Origin: Streptomyces reniochalinae
GTDB taxonomy: Bacteria; Actinomycetota; Actinomycetes; Streptomycetales; Streptomycetaceae
DNA: 64,000 bases
Direction: 5' to 3'
Assembly (NCBI RefSeq): GCF_003323735.1
Contig: NZ_QOIM01000034.1
Span: 124,001 to 188,000 of the forward strand
Shown here: positions 16,768-25,770 of the stretch, one piece after another
How the letters are laid out: every line of letters starts with the position of its first letter
How positions within the stretch are numbered: position 1 is the stretch's first letter
Notes under the pieces: model-generated
The model's database searches: none
Told to the model about the DNA's origin: nothing
Seen by the model: the letters and a program-made list of their open reading frames with translations, nothing else
Program-made: the position numbers and the translations under genes

Positions 16768-17445
16768 GTGCTGCGACGGTTTCAGCGGGTGCTGGTCGTG
16801 GCGGCCGTGTCCGCGGAACGGGAAGCGGTGGCGGCGGCCACCGAAGGGACCGCACCGCACCTGGACGTGCTCGTCGGCGGCGTCGGCCCGGCCGCCGTGG
16901 CGGCCCGCACGACCACCGCCTTGATGACGGCCGCACACGAGGGCCGACCCTACGACCTGGTCGTCTCGGCGGGCATCGGCGGCGGCTTCGCCGCCAACGG
17001 CGTGCACGTCGGCGACACGGTGATCGCCGACCGCCTCGTCGCCGCCGACCTGGGCTCCGAACTGCCCGGGAGCGAGGACGAGCCCCCCGGCTTCGCCTCC
17101 GTCGCCGACCTGGGATTCGGCACGAGCGAACACCGCCCCGCCGCCGCGCTGGTGGAGGCCGTCGCCGGGGCCACAGGCGGCAGGCCGGGCACCGTGCTCA
17201 CCGTCTCGACGACCACCGGCACCCGGCGCCACGCCGACCTGCTTCTGGCGCGCTGTCCGACGGCGGCCGCCGAGGCGATGGAGGGGTTCGGCGTCGCCGA
17301 GGCCGCGACGGCGCACGCCGGCGGTGTGGACTTCCTGGAGATCCGCACCGTCTCCAACGCCGTCGGCCCCCGGGACCGTGCCGCCTGGCGGATTCCGCAG
17401 GCGCTCGCCGCGCTCACGGCCGCCTTCGGCAAGCTGGTCCCTTAG
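16768..17445 (+). CDS. mqnB: futalosine hydrolase (MqnB)
   Basis: A 225-residue nucleosidase of the MTA/SAH nucleosidase fold. It removes the base from futalosine to give dehypoxanthine futalosine in the futalosine route to menaquinone. The N-terminus (VLVVAAVSAEREAV) carries the catalytic-loop Glu, and DLVVSAGIGGGFA, LTVSTTTGT and AEAMEGFGVAEAA (with the sugar-binding MEG motif) follow. The GTG at 16768 has GGCGAGG upstream. mqnD follows after 22 bases, so the two form an operon. mqnA, mqnC and mqnE are not in the window. Confidence 0.92.
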   Translation: MLRRFQRVLVVAAVSAEREAVAAATEGTAPHLDVLVGGVGPAAVAARTTTALMTAAHEGRPYDLVVSAGIGGGFAANGVHVGDTVIADRLVAADLGSELPGSEDEPPGFASVADLGFGTSEHRPAAALVEAVAGATGGRPGTVLTVSTTTGTRRHADLLLARCPTAAAEAMEGFGVAEAATAHAGGVDFLEIRTVSNAVGPRDRAAWRIPQALAALTAAFGKLVP

Positions 17446-17467
17446 CACGACACAGAAGGAGTCCGTC

Positions 17468-18325
17468 ATGGCCACAGCAGCGCCGCTCTCGATCGCCTAC
17501 TCGCCCTGCCCCAACGACACGTTCGTCTTCGACGCGTGGGCGCACGGCCGGGTACCGGACGCCGCCGCGCCGACGGTGACGTTCGCGGACATCGACCTCA
17601 CCAACGGCATGGCCGAGCGCGGCGAGTTGGACGTACTGAAGGTGTCGTACGCGGTGCTGCCCTGGGTGCTCGACCAGTACACGCTGCTGCCGTGCGGCGG
17701 GGCGCTGGGCCGCGGCTGCGGTCCCCTGGTGCTCACCGGTCGAGCAGGTGACGCGACGGCGCTGAGCGGGAAGACCGTGGCCGTTCCCAGCGAGCGCTCC
17801 ACCGCGTACCTGCTCTTCCGGCTGTGGGCCGCCGCCGAGGTGCCCGGCGGGGTGGGCGAGATCGTGGTGATGCCGTTCCACGAGATCATGCCCGCGGTGC
17901 GCGACGGCAAGGTCGAGGCCGGGCTGGTCATCCACGAGGCCCGCTTCACCTACCAGAACTACGGCCTGCACAAGCTGGCCGACATGGGCGAGCACTGGGA
18001 GGCGGCGACGGGACTGCCCATCCCGCTCGGCGCCATCATCGCCAAGCGCTCGCTCGGCGCCGAGACGCTGAGCGAGCTGGCCCGCGCCGTCCGCACCTCG
18101 GTACGGATGGCCTGGCAGGACCCGGAGGTCTCCAGGCCGTACGTGCTGGAGCACGCGCAGGAGATGGACCCGGCGGTGGCCGAACAGCACATCGGGCTGT
18201 ACGTGAACGAGTTCACCGAGAACCTGGGCGAGGACGGCTACGCGGCGGTCCGCGGACTGCTGGAGCGTGCCGCCGCCGAGGGGCTCGTGCCGGCCCTCGG
18301 CCCTGACGCGCTGGCCTTTCCCTAG
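17468..18325 (+). CDS. mqnD: 1,4-dihydroxy-6-naphthoate synthase (MqnD)
   Basis: A 285-residue periplasmic-binding-protein-fold enzyme that turns cyclic dehypoxanthine futalosine into 1,4-dihydroxy-6-naphthoate, a late step of futalosine-route menaquinone synthesis. The start SIAYSPCPNDTFVFDAWAHG is the family hallmark, and GRGCGPLVL, PSERSTAYLLFRLW, GLVIHEARFTYQNYGL and GLPIPLGAII follow; His in VIHEARF is the expected catalytic base. An AGAAGGAG ribosome site lies just before the ATG. It is the second gene of the mqnB-mqnD operon. Confidence 0.95.
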   Translation: MATAAPLSIAYSPCPNDTFVFDAWAHGRVPDAAAPTVTFADIDLTNGMAERGELDVLKVSYAVLPWVLDQYTLLPCGGALGRGCGPLVLTGRAGDATALSGKTVAVPSERSTAYLLFRLWAAAEVPGGVGEIVVMPFHEIMPAVRDGKVEAGLVIHEARFTYQNYGLHKLADMGEHWEAATGLPIPLGAIIAKRSLGAETLSELARAVRTSVRMAWQDPEVSRPYVLEHAQEMDPAVAEQHIGLYVNEFTENLGEDGYAAVRGLLERAAAEGLVPALGPDALAFP

Positions 18326-18369
18326 CACGTCGCACCGCCGCACGGCCGCACCGCCTCACCACCGCACGG

Positions 18370-18402
18370 CCGCACCCGCGACCCCGGCGGGCGCGGGTGC
18401 GG
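18370..18402. terminator. convergent hairpin terminator between mqnD and the cold-shock gene
   Basis: A perfect 11-bp stem (CCGCACCCGCG pairs with CGCGGGTGCGG) with an 11-base loop lies between the two convergent 3' ends. It has no T-run, as is usual in Streptomyces, and could serve both directions. Confidence 0.6.
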
Positions 18403-18410
18403 GCGCGGGG

Positions 18411-18794
18411 TCAGACGTCGAGCTGGTCGGCGACCGCGCGGAGCATGCCGGCGATCTTGCGGCCGTGCTGCTTGTCCGGGTAGCGGCCGCGCTCCAGCGA
18501 CTGGGAGACGCCGTCCAGCAGCGTCGTCAGGTCCTGCACGATGGAGGCGAGCTCGTCCGGCTTGCGGCGCTGCGCCGCCGCCACGGACGGGGCCGGGTCC
18601 AGCAGCGACAGGGAGAGCGCCTGGTCACCCCGCTGTCCGGCGACGACGCCGAACTCCACCCGCTGTCCGGGCTTGAGCGCGTCCACCCCGTCCGGGAGCA
18701 CGGACGAGTGCACGAAGACGTCACCGCCGTCGTCGCGGGAGAGAAAGCCGAAGCCCTTCTCGCTGTTGAACCACTTGACCTTGCCGGTAGGCAC
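18411..18794 (-). CDS. cold-shock domain protein with C-terminal extension
   Basis: A 127-residue protein. Residues 1-66 are a cold-shock domain with RNP1 (KGFGFLS) and RNP2 (VFVHSSV) motifs that bind single-stranded RNA or DNA. The other 60 residues (ELASIVQDLTTLLDGVSQSL and on) form a helical extension absent from the classic 67-residue Csp family. This longer form is common in streptomycetes. It has a 357-base upstream region with short repeats. The second, classic-length cold-shock gene is at 55105-55308. Confidence 0.92.
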   Translation of the reverse strand: MPTGKVKWFNSEKGFGFLSRDDGGDVFVHSSVLPDGVDALKPGQRVEFGVVAGQRGDQALSLSLLDPAPSVAAAQRRKPDELASIVQDLTTLLDGVSQSLERGRYPDKQHGRKIAGMLRAVADQLDV

Positions 18795-19151
18795 GTCTGT
18801 CCTCGTCCTCGTACTCGTCCGGATGCACCGGGCTGCGGTTGGCTGGAAAGCCGCGGCTGGTCGAAAAGCCGCGGCTGGCTGGAAACTGGTTGCTGGCGCT
18901 GCTGGGGCGGGTCAGGCCCCGGGACCACCGCTGGCGCCCCCGACCCCCGATCCCCCGGAATAGCAGTCGGGCGGGCCGCATGACCCGCCACCACCAAGGT
19001 TAATGGCCCGGGCCTCCGTGGCAAGGTGCCATCGAGCGCGAGGTGGCACCGCACGGATCCGGACCGTGTTCTTCAGCGTCGTCGCAGGTTCTTCCGACGT
19101 CGCCGAGCGCCCCGCTGCCGGAGCACTCGCCCCCGGACCTACCCTGTGTGG
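18795..19151. other. intergenic region upstream of the cold-shock gene
   Basis: No gene is seen. About 18838-18890 has a short tandem pattern built on AAAGCCGCGGCTGG (two near-identical copies, then a decayed one). Because cold-shock genes often have long leaders, this may be transcribed in the minus direction. The right end must hold the promoter of the small membrane protein at 19152. Confidence 0.4.
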
Positions 19152-19385
19152 GTGAACACTGAAACTCCGTCCGCCGGTGATCTTCTCGTACGTGTCGGCG
19201 GGATCGTCTTCCTGATCGGCGCCGTGGCCACGGTCGTCACGGTGGCCCCGCTGTTCCTGGGCACCACGCCCTTCCCTTCGCCCGCCTACCTGGTCTGCAT
19301 GCTGATGGGCATCGGCTTCGTACTGGCGGCCGCCGGCGTCGTACGAAAGGCCCTGGCCCAGCGCCGCACGGCCCACAACACCTGA
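19152..19385 (+). CDS. small two-helix membrane protein, hypothetical
   Basis: A 77-residue protein with two hydrophobic helices (VGGIVFLIGAVATVVTVAPL and AYLVCMLMGIGFVLAAAGVV) and a basic C-terminal tail. GTG at 19152 is chosen; another GTG lies two codons upstream. It has no recognised domain but is typical of small conserved Streptomyces membrane proteins. It converges on the HAD gene across repeat copy B. Confidence 0.65.
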   Translation: MNTETPSAGDLLVRVGGIVFLIGAVATVVTVAPLFLGTTPFPSPAYLVCMLMGIGFVLAAAGVVRKALAQRRTAHNT

Positions 19386-19394
19386 CGAGGACCC

Positions 19395-19480
19395 GGCCCC
19401 GAAGGGGCGCGGGGAACGGCGCGACCAGCCACACCCCACCCGCAGACCGCACACCACGAACAGTGGCACCCCCTTGCCGT
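19395..19480. repeat. dispersed intergenic repeat, copy B
   Basis: This is the second copy of the element at 2541-2650. It shares GCCCCGAAGGGGCGCGGGGAA, CCAGCCACA, CCCACC, CAGACCGC and GAACAGTGGCACCCCC in the same order, without the inserted 25 bases. The second stem is partly lost (ACCACGAACAGTGG). It fills the gap between two convergent 3' ends and probably ends transcription. Confidence 0.6.
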
Positions 19481-19494
19481 CCCCAGAAAAAGCC

Positions 19495-20154
19495 CTACGC
19501 GACCGAGCGGCCGTCCCCGGCGAAGCCGGCCAGCCACGAGGGGAAGCCGGTCAGATCGGGCAGCACCACGTCGGCCCCCGCGGCGGACAGCTCGGCCGCG
19601 TCGCACGGCCCCGTGGCGACGGCCACGGAGACCGCACCCGCCATCCGCGCGCCCCGCACGTCCCCCACGTGGTCGCCGACGTACGCGGAGGCGCCGTGCG
19701 CGGTCAGCGCCTCCGCCTTGCCCTCCGCCCACAGGTCGCCGACCAGCACGTCGGGGCACAGGCCCAGGTGTTCCAGGTGCAGCGCCGCGCTCGGCCGGTA
19801 CTTGGCCGTGACGACGAGCGTGCGCCCGCCCGCGTCCCGGACGGCCTCCAGCGCGGCGCGGGCCCCCGGCATGACGGTGGTCGGCTCGATGGCGTGGTCC
19901 GGGTAGAGCCGGCGGTAGCGCTCGGCCATGGCCGGGATCTCCTCCGGGGGGAACCAGTACGCCATCTCCTGCACCAGCGGCGGACCGAGCCGGGTGACCA
20001 CCAGGTCCGCGTCGATGTCCACGCCCGTCTCCGCCGACAGCCTGCGCCAGGTGGCGTGGATGCCGGGGCGGGAGTCGATCAGCGTCATGTCGAGATCGAA
20101 CCCGACCGTGGGGCCGGTGCCCGGGGACGAAGCGTGCGCAACCATGCCGGACAT
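19495..20154 (-). CDS. HAD-superfamily hydrolase (phosphoglycolate phosphatase-like)
   Basis: A 219-residue HAD hydrolase. Motif I is GFDLDMTLIDS (nucleophile Asp and acid/base Asp), a helical cap follows (residues 30-85), motif II is VVTAKY (Thr in place of the usual Ser/Thr), and motifs III/IV lie in VGDHVGDVRGA. This is the arrangement of phosphoglycolate phosphatase and related small-phosphate phosphatases; the substrate is not known. An in-frame ATG three codons downstream is an alternative start. Confidence 0.85.
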   Translation of the reverse strand: MSGMVAHASSPGTGPTVGFDLDMTLIDSRPGIHATWRRLSAETGVDIDADLVVTRLGPPLVQEMAYWFPPEEIPAMAERYRRLYPDHAIEPTTVMPGARAALEAVRDAGGRTLVVTAKYRPSAALHLEHLGLCPDVLVGDLWAEGKAEALTAHGASAYVGDHVGDVRGARMAGAVSVAVATGPCDAAELSAAGADVVLPDLTGFPSWLAGFAGDGRSVA

Positions 20155-20307
20155 TCTGCCTTGCCCTGCGGCGCGCCCTGAGGCAGCCGACTGACACTCA
20201 GGCCGGCCTCACCACCTGCTGCCCTGCCCCGGGGCAGCGGACGAGGAGAGAGCGGCGCCGCTGGAGGCCGACCTCACCGAGTGACGGCACCCCCTCGGCG
20301 GGCGCTG

Positions 20308-21432
20308 CTATTCGGCCGCCGGGCGGCGGGCGCGCCACACCAGGTAGAGCGCTGTGGCCGCCGCCGCCACGCGGAGGAAGACGGGGAAGACGCCCCCCAT
20401 CGCCTCGCGCAGGGCGTCACCGCCCTGGGCCAGCGGTTCGCCCCACCGGCCCTCGGTACGGCCCCACAGCCACACGCCGGCCCCCGCCAGGACGAGGCCC
20501 GGCATGCCCAGGGCCGCCCACTTCGCCTCGGTGCGGCTCAACTTGGGCGACCACCAGGCGGCCAGCCACCCCGCCGCCAGCGGGATCAGCGAACCGAGGA
20601 CCGCCCCCGCCACCAGCAGGACGGCGGCCGCCAGCTCCACGAAACCGCCGCGGCGGGCGACGGCCTCGCCCCGGGTGCGCCGGCGGCGCCGCCACAGGAG
20701 GAGGGCGCCGAGCCCGGGCGCCACACCGGAGCCGCCGGGGGCGGGCGCGGCGGCCTGTTCGGCCCCCGGGGCGCCGGGCGCGGCCGCGCCCGCGGGAACG
20801 GTCCGCGCGTGAGGGGCGTGCGGTGTGGTCGGCTCGTCGTCCCCGGTGGGCGGCTTGAGCAGTTCGGGCAGCTCGATGCCGCCGACGAACCCGGGCACCG
20901 GCTCCCCCGCCGCGACGGCGTTGCTGCCTCCCGGCCCGTTCCCGAACGGACCGGGGTCGACACGCCACCAGTCGGGGTCGCTGTCCTCGGCGCCCAGCTC
21001 GTCGAGGCTCGCCAGGTGCGGGGAGGACGCCCCGAAGGCGGCGCTGGGAGCAGCGGTGCGCTGCCCGGGCACGGAGGGGCGGCCGGTGACGGGCACCTCG
21101 GGCGCGGCCGGGGCGGCGGGGCTCCCCGTTCCCGCGCCCGCGCCGCCGTCCGCGGGGGCGGCAGGCGTGGAGGGCGTCGGCGCTGACGTGCCCGTACGCT
21201 GCCCGCCGCTGGCGGAGGCCACCACGTCCTCGGGGCGGCCGAGGCGGTCGAGGATCTTCTGGACGGCGGCCTTGGTCACCGCGCCGCCGTCCGCGGCGCG
21301 CGCCCTGTCGATCTCGCCGCGCAGACCGCCGACGAGCTTGGCCCGTTCGGCAGCGGTCATGCGTGTGCTGTGAGCCAGGTCCCCGACCCGGCTCAGATAG
21401 TCGAACACGAGATGGTCGCTCTCGATCCCCAC
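20308..21432 (-). CDS. hypothetical membrane protein with N-terminal helical (HAAS-like) domain
   Basis: A 374-residue protein. The first 80 residues (LVFDYLSRVGDLAHSTRMTA to LDRLGRPEDVVASA) form a helical domain like the HAAS segment of sensor or permease-associated proteins. A 150-residue Pro/Ala/Gly-rich linker follows. The C-terminus has four or five hydrophobic helices (VELAAAVLLVAGAVLGSLIPL and others). The GTG at 21432 has GGAG just upstream; a TTG one codon earlier is also open. The topology suggests a cytosolic sensing domain tethered to a membrane bundle. Its role is unknown. Confidence 0.7.
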   Translation of the reverse strand: MGIESDHLVFDYLSRVGDLAHSTRMTAAERAKLVGGLRGEIDRARAADGGAVTKAAVQKILDRLGRPEDVVASASGGQRTGTSAPTPSTPAAPADGGAGAGTGSPAAPAAPEVPVTGRPSVPGQRTAAPSAAFGASSPHLASLDELGAEDSDPDWWRVDPGPFGNGPGGSNAVAAGEPVPGFVGGIELPELLKPPTGDDEPTTPHAPHARTVPAGAAAPGAPGAEQAAAPAPGGSGVAPGLGALLLWRRRRRTRGEAVARRGGFVELAAAVLLVAGAVLGSLIPLAAGWLAAWWSPKLSRTEAKWAALGMPGLVLAGAGVWLWGRTEGRWGEPLAQGGDALREAMGGVFPVFLRVAAAATALYLVWRARRPAAE

Positions 21433-21705
21433 CAAGTCTCCACAACCCGCTAGCCCTTACCGACCTTGACCCGACGGTACCGCGCGCCGCGGCCGCGAGG
21501 GAGCGCCCGCGACGCTCGCGAGGCGACGCATCCGACGCACGGCGCTCGTGAGGCGGCGCGAGCGGGCGAGCACGGGCAGGCGGGCGAGCGCGGTCGGCCA
21601 GGCAGGCGGGAACCTCCACCGAAGCTCCCTCCGCACGCCGGCGAGGAGACGTCCGCGCAGCCGGACCACGGGGGTGCGCGGCCGCGGGCCGCTACCGTGG
21701 GTGGG

Positions 21706-24315
21706 ATGAGCAGTGAGCAGACCGGGGCGTCTCCCTCCCGGCCGGACGCCTCCCAGCCGTCCGGCCCCCGCACCCTCGCTGAGGACCTGCGCTCCCGGGA
21801 CGACGCCGCGCTGTCGGCGCTCCTGCGGGCACGCCCCGACCTCCTCTCCCCCGTCCCCGGCGACCTCACCCAGCTCGCCACCCGCGCCGGCACCCGCGCG
21901 TCGGTCGTGCGGGCCCTGGAGCGGCTCGACCGGTTCGCCCTCCAGACGGCCGAGGCCCTGGCCGTCGTCCCCGAAGGGCCCGCGGGAAGCGCCGGAGCCG
22001 AACCCCGGAGCACCCCGACGACCGAGGAACTCCTCTCCGCGCTGCTCCCCGGCGACGAGGCGGCGGCGCGGCTGCCGCACGCGCTGGCCGAGCTGCGGGC
22101 ACGGGCCCTGGTGTGGGGACCGCCCCAGCGGCCGCGGCTGGTGCGTACCGCCCGGGAGCTGCTGACGTCGCCCTCTCCCACCGGGCTGGGCCCCACGCTG
22201 GCCGAGGCGGTGGCGGCGGCGGGTTCCGCGAAGCCGTCGCCGTCCCGCCTCCAGGAGGCGCTGGCGCACGCGGGGCTTCCCGCGACACACGATCCGGTGA
22301 GCGCGCTGACGGCCCTCGCCGCGCTGTTCGGCGACCCCGAGCGGATGTCCGCGCTGCTGGCACGGGCGCCCGAGGGGGCCGAGTCCGTGCTGCGGAAGCT
22401 GGAGTGGGGGCCCCCGTACGGCGCCGTCGATCTGACGGCGCCACCGCCGCCGGTCGTCTGGCTGCTGGAGCGGGCGCTGCTGGTCCCCACCGGTGCGGAC
22501 GCGGCCGGCGGCACCGGGACCGCGTCCGGCAGTGTCGTCCTGCCGCGCGAGGTGGCGCTGCACCTGCGCGGGGGCAGGGCGCACCGGGAACTGGAGCCGA
22601 CGGCCCCACCGGTCGAGGTCGCGCGCTCGCACGCGACCGCCACGGTGGACGGGACGGCGGCCGGTCAGGCGATGACGGCGCTGACGACCGTCGAGGAGCT
22701 GCTGGCGTCGTGGGAGACCGAGCCGCCGCCGGTGCTGCGCGCGGGCGGCCTCGGCGTGCGCGACCTCAAGCGGACCGCCGTCGCCCTCGACGTGCCCGAG
22801 CCGGCCGCCGCCTTCTGGATCGAACTCGCCTACGCGGCTGGCCTGGTGGCCTCCGACGGAGAGGTCGACGAGACCTTCGCGCCCACCCCCGCCTACGACG
22901 AGTGGCTCCGTGCCGCGCCCGCCGAGCGCTGGGCGCGGCTGGTGACGGCCTGGTACCGGGCGACACGGGTGGCGGGCCTGGTCGGCGAGCGGGACGCGCG
23001 GGACGCCCGCAAACGCGCGCTCGCCCCGCTGGGCCCCGGCCTCGACCGCAGCCCGGCACCGGAGGTACGGCACCGGACGCTCGCCCTCCTCGCCGCGCTG
23101 GACGCCGGCTCGGTGCCCGACCGCGCGGCGCTGCGCGAGCGGCTGCGCTGGGAACGGCCGCTGCGGGGCGTACGGGCGGGCCGCGCCGCCGCCGACGGGC
23201 CCGACGAGGACAGCAGCGGCCCCGACCTGCCCACCCGCCTGATGGAATGGGCCCTCGACGAGGCCGAGACGCTGGGCGTGACCGGCCGAGGCGCACTCGC
23301 CTCGTTTGTGCGCCCCCTCGTGGAGGCCGCCGCCCTGGGTGAGGCCGCACCGGGCGAGCCGCCCGCCGAGGCCACCGGCGACGCGGTCGCCCGCGCGCTG
23401 ACCCCGCACCTGCCCGAGCCGCTGAGCGAGGTGCTGCTCCAAGCCGACCTGACCGCCGTCGCACCCGGCCCGCTGGAGCGCGAGCTGAGCGCCTTCCTCG
23501 GCGTCCTGGCAGACGTCGAGTCCAAGGGCGGCGCCACCGTCTACCGCTTCACCCCCGACTCGGTACGCCGCGCCCTCGACGCCGGCCGCACCGCCGCCGA
23601 CCTGCACGCCTTCCTCGCCGCCCACTCCAGCACGCCGGTGCCGCAGCCGCTGACGTACCTGATCGACGACGTGGCCCGCAGGCACGGCCAGGTGCGGGTC
23701 GGCGCCGCCTCCTCGTACGTGCGCTGCGACGACGACACCCTGCTCGCCGAGATCCTCGCCGACCGCCGCGCGGCACCGCTGCGGCTGCGCCTGCTGGCCC
23801 CCACGGTGCTGGCCTCCCAGGCCCCGCCCGACCAGCTCCTCGCCCGGCTGCGTGAGATGGGCCACGCTCCCGCCGCCGAGTCGGCGGAGGGCGACGTGCT
23901 GCTGTCCCGCGCCGACGCGCGCCGCACGCCGCCACGCACACCGCCCGAGCCGGTCACCGACGGCCCGCCCGCGCCGGACGCCACCCTGCTCGCCGCCGCC
24001 GTCCGCGCCATCCGCGCCGGCGACCACGCCGCCACCCTCCCCCACAAGCCCACCGCCCCCGCCGCCCCGCCGCCCGGCGGCGGCCTCCCCCGCACCGTCA
24101 TGGCCGAGACGCTGGCCACCATGCAGTCCGCGACCCTCACCGGCACCCCGGTGTGGATCGGCTACGTCAACGCGGACGGCGCCGCCTCCCAGCGCGTCAT
24201 CGCCCCCGTCAAGGTCGAGGGCGGCTTCGTGACGGCCTACGACCACACCGCCGACGAGGTCCGCACCTACCCGCTGCACCGGATCACGGGCGTGGCGGAG
24301 GTGGGGGAGGGCTGA
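21706..24315 (+). CDS. helicase-associated domain protein with C-terminal WYL-like domain
   Basis: An 869-residue cytosolic protein. The N-terminal 400 residues carry winged-helix-like segments (TLAEDLRSRDDAALSALLRA, RTAVALDVPEPAAAFWIELA). Residues about 580-720 are the Helicase_C_3 / XPB-associated region (TVYRFTPDSVRRALDAGRTA, LTYLIDDVARRHGQVRVG). The last 60 residues (VWIGYVNADGAASQRVIAPV) look like a WYL ligand-binding fold. In mycobacteria the homologous gene lies next to the XPB helicase gene, and both are thought to act in DNA repair. Here XPB begins 3.5 kb downstream on the same strand, beyond an accessory island. ATG at 21706 begins the conserved region. Confidence 0.8.
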   Translation: MSSEQTGASPSRPDASQPSGPRTLAEDLRSRDDAALSALLRARPDLLSPVPGDLTQLATRAGTRASVVRALERLDRFALQTAEALAVVPEGPAGSAGAEPRSTPTTEELLSALLPGDEAAARLPHALAELRARALVWGPPQRPRLVRTARELLTSPSPTGLGPTLAEAVAAAGSAKPSPSRLQEALAHAGLPATHDPVSALTALAALFGDPERMSALLARAPEGAESVLRKLEWGPPYGAVDLTAPPPPVVWLLERALLVPTGADAAGGTGTASGSVVLPREVALHLRGGRAHRELEPTAPPVEVARSHATATVDGTAAGQAMTALTTVEELLASWETEPPPVLRAGGLGVRDLKRTAVALDVPEPAAAFWIELAYAAGLVASDGEVDETFAPTPAYDEWLRAAPAERWARLVTAWYRATRVAGLVGERDARDARKRALAPLGPGLDRSPAPEVRHRTLALLAALDAGSVPDRAALRERLRWERPLRGVRAGRAAADGPDEDSSGPDLPTRLMEWALDEAETLGVTGRGALASFVRPLVEAAALGEAAPGEPPAEATGDAVARALTPHLPEPLSEVLLQADLTAVAPGPLERELSAFLGVLADVESKGGATVYRFTPDSVRRALDAGRTAADLHAFLAAHSSTPVPQPLTYLIDDVARRHGQVRVGAASSYVRCDDDTLLAEILADRRAAPLRLRLLAPTVLASQAPPDQLLARLREMGHAPAAESAEGDVLLSRADARRTPPRTPPEPVTDGPPAPDATLLAAAVRAIRAGDHAATLPHKPTAPAAPPPGGGLPRTVMAETLATMQSATLTGTPVWIGYVNADGAASQRVIAPVKVEGGFVTAYDHTADEVRTYPLHRITGVAEVGEG

Positions 24316-24380
24316 GCCACCCCTCATGCAGCCACGTTTGATGGCTCCCCGATTCGAGTGGCCGTACCGTCCGTACACGG

Positions 24381-24403
24381 GAAGACGGGCCGCGCCCGTC
24401 TTC
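24381..24403 (+). terminator. hairpin terminator after the helicase-associated gene
   Basis: A perfect 9-bp stem (GAAGACGGG / CCCGTCTTC, loop CCGCG) lies 66 bases after the stop codon. It marks the left edge of the accessory region. Confidence 0.55.
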
Positions 24404-24416
24404 AGGCTCATCTTCC

Positions 24417-24985
24417 ATGGGAGCAGTAACGGCCGCTGAAGCACCGGCTCGCGCCTCCGACTGGGAGTTCATGTCCGAAGAGGGCTGGACGTTCGACCAG
24501 GCTCAGGAGCTGGACCTGCCCTTCGACTGAGAGCTCGTGGACGGGATGATCGTCGTTCGTGGGCGGGCGATGCTGTGGCACAACCAAGTGCGGGATGAAC
24601 TCCGCGACGCCTTGAAGCAGGCTCGGACAATGCCGCTCAAGGTGGTCATGGACTCCTGCGTGATGCTGGATAAGGAGAACGTGCGGCAACCGGACGTGAG
24701 CGTCTACGACCCCCACCGGTCTGAACCTCTTCGAGACCGAGTGCGTGCCCATCAGCAACGTCACACTCGCCGTCGAGGTCGTCTCCCCGGGCTCCCGCAG
24801 CCAGGACCGCGTGCTCAAGCCCGCCCAGTACGCCGCCGCCAAGGTTCCCTACTTCTGGCGCGCGGAGCTGGAGCGTGACAACCATCTGGCGGTGCACGAG
24901 TACTGGCTGAACGCCGACACCCGCTACGGGCATGAAGGAGGTACGACCGATGACGCGTCCCTCCGCCGTCCCGTCGTCCTTCACG
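24417..24985 (+). pseudogene. Uma2-family (DUF820) endonuclease-like gene, broken
   Basis: The frame begins MGAVTAAEAPARASDWEFM and then EEGWTFDQAQELDLPFD, where a TGA (24528-24530) interrupts it. The same frame continues as ELVDGMIVVRGRAMLWHNQV, a clear Uma2 core, up to QPDVSVYDPH. Near 24718 a +1 shift is needed to reach LNLFETECVPISNVTLAVEV, then VSPGSRSQDRVLKPAQYAAA and the expected C-terminal strands (YFWRAELERDNHLAVHEYW). The catalytic pattern (D in QPDVSV, E-x-x in LAVEVVSPGS) is recognisable but split by one stop and one frameshift. The gene abuts a converging maturase fragment. Sequencing error at both sites is possible but less likely. Confidence 0.75.
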
Positions 24986-24989
24986 GTGA

Positions 24990-25436
24990 GCTCGGCCAGC
25001 CCGGTGCCGTAGGACCAGGCGCTGGGCCACGGCCAGTTGAAGGGGCTTGTGCTCGGCGGCACGGTTGCTCAAGGGGTGATTGACGTAGCGGCAGTCCGGG
25101 GAGGGCGTACAGCGTCCCGCCGAGACCATGACGGACGTGGGCCTGCGCGTACCAAGCGTCCTGGGTGTCCAGGTGCTCAAAGTGGGGCCAGGTGGGGCGG
25201 CGCCAGTACAGGGCCCGCAGCCGCTCCAGGTTGGCAGCCCTGGAGGGGGTACGGAGCAGGCCGGCCGGAGTGGCCGGACCGGCTCCGAACCGGGCCGAGA
25301 ACGTTAGACGGTCGCCGATGTCGGAGGGGTCGAACCGCACGACGGGGACACCGCGCTCGTTGAGTTCGGTGATCACCATGTCGGCGGTCACATCGTCCAC
25401 TTCGGTGACGACCGCGACCGGTTCAGCGTCGCTCAT
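24990..25436 (-). pseudogene. graspetide ATP-grasp peptide maturase, N-terminal remnant (frameshifted, truncated)
   Basis: Starting at ATG 25436, the product MSDAEPVAVVTEVDDVTADM, with the N-terminal strand, VITELNERGVPVVRFDPSD, LYWRRPTWPHF and HGLGGTLYALPGL, matches the N-terminal (MvdD-like) domain of ATP-grasp ribosomal peptide maturases. After ALPGL the homology jumps to another frame (YVNHPLSNRAAEHKPLQLAV, the family's 'NHP...KP-Q-A' motif), so there is a frameshift near 25098. Homology ends near 25000, where the converging Uma2 fragment begins. The ATP-grasp catalytic domain, about 200 residues, is missing, so this copy cannot be active. Intact members are about 320 residues and form ester or amide cross-links in a precursor peptide. 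Confidence 0.75.
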
Positions 25437-25770
25437 CAGTCCTGCTCGTCGTCCTGGTCGTGGTCGGTGTCGTTGCGGCTGTCCTGGTTGGTGGACTGCG
25501 GGCTGGTCTCGGTTCCCTTGGCGGTGCCGTGCTTGCCCATCTCCACGACACCGCCGCACTTGTCCATCCTTCGCGGTGGTGCAGCCCCGCCCCCGCCGGA
25601 CCTCCGATCGGAGGAGAACCTCGCGCTGTCCCGGGCAGGGTGGGCGTTGAAGTCCGCCCCTGCCGCTAACGCGGACCGAGGCGCGGCGCCGACCCGTTCT
25701 CGCGACGCTCCCTCTCAGTCACCGTCTCCGGGGACGGTGCCGGCCGGCGCGGCCAGGTCCGGTAGGTCAT
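25436..25770 (-). pseudogene. candidate graspetide precursor gene, frameshifted
   Basis: An ATG at 25770 overlaps the stop of the preceding gene (ATGA) and gives MTYRTWPRRPAPSPETV before running into a stop at 25666. In a second frame, DFNAHPARDSARFSSD and then VVEMGKHGTAKGTETSP lead to a hydrophilic Thr/Asp/Gln-rich tail (DTDHDQDDEQD) that ends at 25436, overlapping the maturase start as TGATG. The MGKHGT motif, the acidic tail and the position directly before the maturase are what I know from ATP-grasp target peptides. One frameshift near 25680 would join the halves into about 110 residues. A 43-residue reading from the ATG at 25567 is possible, but its ribosome site is poor. Confidence 0.5.

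Noticed and set aside
25436..25567. A complete 43-residue graspetide precursor starting at ATG 25567
   Set aside because: The ribosome site is poor and in-frame family-like sequence continues upstream without a start codon, so a frameshifted longer gene is preferred.
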